Shown here piece by piece: positions 61,657 through 64,000 of a DNA stretch of 64,000 nt. Below the pieces are notes generated by a model that was not told where the DNA came from, made no database searches, and worked only from the letters and a program-made list of their open reading frames with translations. The position numbers and the translations under genes are program-made. The stretch covers positions 91,122 to 155,121 of the forward strand of contig JAJPIC010000028.1 in NCBI GenBank assembly GCA_021324915.1. Direction: 5' to 3'. How positions within the stretch are numbered: position 1 is the stretch's first letter; the number at the start of each line of letters is the position of its first letter. This stretch comes from Beijerinckiaceae bacterium. Its GTDB lineage: Bacteria > Pseudomonadota > Alphaproteobacteria > Rhizobiales > Beijerinckiaceae.

Positions 61657-61926
61657 ATGTCGATCGAGGCCGAGCGCAAACAGGCGCTCATTAAGGATTA
61701 TGCGCTGAAGCCGGGCGACACCGGTTCTCCCGAGGTCCAGATCGCGATTTTGACCGAGCGGATCGCCAATCTGACCGAACATTTCAAGACTCACGTCAAG
61801 GATAATCATTCCCGCCGGGGGCTTTTGAAGCTCGTCTCCCAGCGCCGTCAGTTGCTCGACTATATGAAAGGCAAGGACGAGCAGCGCTATAGGACGCTGA
61901 TCGAGCGGCTCGGCATCCGCCGCTAG
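61657..61926 (+). CDS. rpsO: 30S ribosomal protein S15
   Basis: An 89-residue S15. The family sequence is clear: [57 protein letters not shown] and the C-terminal LIERLGIRR. It binds the 16S central domain. The ATG at 61657 is preceded by AAAGGATAGACG. The gene precedes pnp as usual. Confidence 0.97.
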   Translation: MSIEAERKQALIKDYALKPGDTGSPEVQIAILTERIANLTEHFKTHVKDNHSRRGLLKLVSQRRQLLDYMKGKDEQRYRTLIERLGIRR

Positions 61927-62216
61927 CTTGACCGCGGCTCCCGCTGGAAAATCTGGCGGGAACAACCACCTAAGCTTGAAGGTCGGTGCGCCGGGCGGCG
62001 CGTTCTTGCTCTCATCGCGGAGTCCCGCTCGGCGCCGAAATGTTCTAGTATTGAAGGCGCTGATGCGCCTTGCGCAGCATAGGGGCGGCGGCATGGGCCG
62101 CCGGCCAAACCTCGAAGACCGCCGCCATGGCAGGATCGCCGGGCGCTGCCCTTCGGCAGCCTCTCGCCGTCTTGCACATGGCCCAAGTCTTTGCCCTAAA
62201 AAGAAAGACAGGGTTG
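61927..62216. other. Leader region between rpsO and pnp
   Basis: 290 bp of GC-rich sequence. A weak stem TCCCGC...GCGGGA lies near 61938-61962. In many bacteria the pnp leader folds into a long hairpin that RNase III cuts and PNPase binds for autoregulation. I could not define one here with confidence. No gene is called. Confidence 0.4.
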
Positions 62217-64000
62217 ATGTTCGACATTCACCGTGAGGAAATCAATTGGGCCGGGCGCAAGCTCGTGCTCGAGACCGGCAGGCTCGCGCGCCAATCCGAC
62301 GGCGCCGTCCTTGCCACCTATGGCGAGACGACGGTTCTCGCCACCGTGGTTTCGGCCAAGGCGCCGAAACCGGGCGTGGACTTCTTCCCGCTCACCGTCA
62401 ATTACCAGGAAAAGGCTTTTGCGGCCGGCCGCATTCCGGGCGGCTATTTCAAGCGCGAAGGCCGTCCGTCCGAGAAGGAGACATTGGTCTCCCGCTTGAT
62501 CGACCGGCCCATCCGGCCGCTCTTTCCGGAGGGCTATCGCAACGACACCCAGATTATCGCGACCGTTCTTTCGCATGATCTCGAGAACGATCCCGACGTC
62601 GTCGCGATGGTCGCGACCTCCGCCGCGCTGACCCTTTCCGGCATTCCCTTCATGGGGCCGGTCGGAGCGGCGCGCGTCGGCTATATCAACGGCGAATTGA
62701 AGCTCAATCCGACGCTCGAGGAACTCAAGGACTCGGCGCTCGACCTCGTCGTCGCAGGCACGGGCGAGGCCGTCCTCATGGTCGAATCGGAAGCCAATGA
62801 GCTCTCCGAGGAATTGATGCTCTCGGCCGTCATGACGGGCCATCGCGGGTTCCAGCCGGTGATCGATGCGATCATCCGGCTCGCCGAACGCGCCGCCAAA
62901 GATCCGCGCGAGCTCGTCGTCGTGGACAAGACCGAGGTCGAGAAGGCGGTGCTGGCCATCGCGGAAGCCGATCTGCGCGAAGCCTATAAGATCACCTCGA
63001 AACAGGATCGCTATAACGCGGTCGATGCGGTGAGAGCGAAGGTTTTAGAGGCCCTGGCGCCGAGCGAGGACGAAGCGAAATTTCCGCCCGATCTCGTTGC
63101 CGAAGTCTTTCACGATCTTCAGGCCAAGGTCGTGCGCTGGAACATCCTCGATACCGGAATGAGGATCGATGGGCGCGACGTGAAAACCGTACGGCCGATC
63201 CGCGCCGAAGTCGGCGTTCTGCCGCGCACGCATGGTTCGGCGCTCTTCACCCGCGGCGAGACGCAGGCGCTCGTCGTCGCCACTCTCGGCACCGGCGAAG
63301 ACGAGCAATTCGTCGACCGGCTCGAGGGCACCTATAAGGAGCGCTTCCTGCTCCATTACAATTTCCCGCCCTATTCGGTGGGCGAAACGGGACGCATCGG
63401 TTCGCCCGGGCGGCGCGAGATCGGCCACGGCAAGCTCGCCTGGCGCGCCATTCATCCGATGCTGCCGACGGCGGCGGAATTTCCTTATACGATCCGCGTC
63501 GTCTCGGAGATCACCGAGTCGAACGGCTCGTCCTCCATGGCAACCGTCTGCGGCTCGTCTTTGGCGTTGATGGATGCCGGCGTGCCGATCCGCGCACCGA
63601 CCGCAGGCATCGCCATGGGCCTCATTCTCGAAGGCGAGCGCTTCGCGGTCCTTTCCGACATTCTCGGCGACGAGGATCACCTCGGCGACATGGACTTCAA
63701 GGTGGCGGGCACCGCGACCGGCGTCACCTCGCTGCAGATGGACATCAAGATCACCGGCATTACCGAAGAGATCATGCGCGTCGCGCTCGACCAGGCCAAA
63801 GCCGGCCGCCTGCATATTCTGGGCGAAATGGCGAAGGCCATCAGCGGGGCGCGGGCCGAGCTCGGCGAATTCGCGCCGCGGATCGAAACCATGAAGATCC
63901 CGACCGACAAGATCCGCGAAGTGATCGGCACCGGCGGCAAGGTGATCCGCGAGATCGTCGAGAAGACCGGCGCCAAGATCAATATCGAGGACGACGGCAC
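62217..64000 (+). CDS. pnp: Polyribonucleotide nucleotidyltransferase, 3' end beyond window
   Basis: The first 594 codons of PNPase. It starts [21 protein letters not shown], has the first RNase PH core with [35 protein letters not shown], the alpha-helical linker, the second PH core with [17 protein letters not shown] and [13 protein letters not shown], and runs into the KH domain ([17 protein letters not shown]). The C-terminal S1 domain is outside the window. The protein degrades RNA 3' to 5' by phosphorolysis. ATG at 62217 is preferred. Confidence 0.97.
   Translation, partial: MFDIHREEINWAGRKLVLETGRLARQSDGAVLATYGETTVLATVVSAKAPKPGVDFFPLTVNYQEKAFAAGRIPGGYFKREGRPSEKETLVSRLIDRPIRPLFPEGYRNDTQIIATVLSHDLENDPDVVAMVATSAALTLSGIPFMGPVGAARVGYINGELKLNPTLEELKDSALDLVVAGTGEAVLMVESEANELSEELMLSAVMTGHRGFQPVIDAIIRLAERAAKDPRELVVVDKTEVEKAVLAIAEADLREAYKITSKQDRYNAVDAVRAKVLEALAPSEDEAKFPPDLVAEVFHDLQAKVVRWNILDTGMRIDGRDVKTVRPIRAEVGVLPRTHGSALFTRGETQALVVATLGTGEDEQFVDRLEGTYKERFLLHYNFPPYSVGETGRIGSPGRREIGHGKLAWRAIHPMLPTAAEFPYTIRVVSEITESNGSSSMATVCGSSLALMDAGVPIRAPTAGIAMGLILEGERFAVLSDILGDEDHLGDMDFKVAGTATGVTSLQMDIKITGITEEIMRVALDQAKAGRLHILGEMAKAISGARAELGEFAPRIETMKIPTDKIREVIGTGGKVIREIVEKTGAKINIEDDG

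Overview
The window is a 64-kb stretch of a high-GC alphaproteobacterial chromosome. Several gene orders typical of the Hyphomicrobiales (Rhizobiales) point there: irr next to fabA-fabB-fabI, a small heat shock gene followed by a DUF1150 gene, the rimP-nusA-ylxR-infB-rbfA-truB...rpsO-pnp cluster, a DUF882 hydrolase, an IalB-type secreted protein, and short palindromic repeats of the kind scattered through rhizobial genomes. A cytochrome cL-like protein, an amicyanin-like cupredoxin and sphingolipid-type genes would fit a Beijerinckiaceae or Methylocystaceae-like relative, but no rRNA or diagnostic methylotrophy enzyme is present, so the family is an inference. No tRNA, rRNA, CRISPR array, transposase or phage gene was recognised.

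Layout. 1-4.7 kb: a partial glycosyltransferase, a fatty-acid hydroxylase convergent with a GT21 ceramide glucosyltransferase, and oligopeptidase PepF. 5-11.5 kb: a sigma-54 response regulator, a large L,D-transpeptidase and a DUF882 murein hydrolase. 11.8-18.2 kb: a circularly permuted ATP-grasp/alpha-E pair, then an SxtJ / DUF5989 / carbamoyltransferase / SGNH cluster. 18.2-26.8 kb: dnaN, a class A PBP, Hsp20-DUF1150, a hydroxyacid dehydrogenase, an SH3 protein, an alpha/beta hydrolase divergent from a CGNR regulator, and irr. 27-30.4 kb: fabA-fabB-fabI-GST. 30.6-41.5 kb: two further L,D-transpeptidases, an MltB-type transglycosylase, secreted proteins, two porins and acs. 41.6-46.4 kb: a frameshifted FAD monooxygenase, pgi, a SWIB protein and argG. 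46.6-50.3 kb: a metallophosphoesterase/cupredoxin/ECF sigma/anti-sigma operon, a MXKDX repeat protein and a cytochrome c. 50.5-64 kb: the rimP-to-pnp translation and RNA cluster, interrupted between truB and rpsO by 3.9 kb carrying an M48-like protein without metal ligands, a TIR-SUMF1 fusion and an SLT lytic transglycosylase.

Two themes stand out. Cell-envelope biology dominates: three L,D-transpeptidases, one PBP1A-type synthase, a MepK-like hydrolase, two lytic transglycosylases, outer membrane porins and sphingolipid-type genes. Unusual small-scale features are also visible: a 17-codon ORF behind a 17-nt match to the 16S rRNA 3' end, an 8-bp tandem duplication that breaks a FAD enzyme gene, a porin whose best start codon is ACG, and a family of palindromic repeats.
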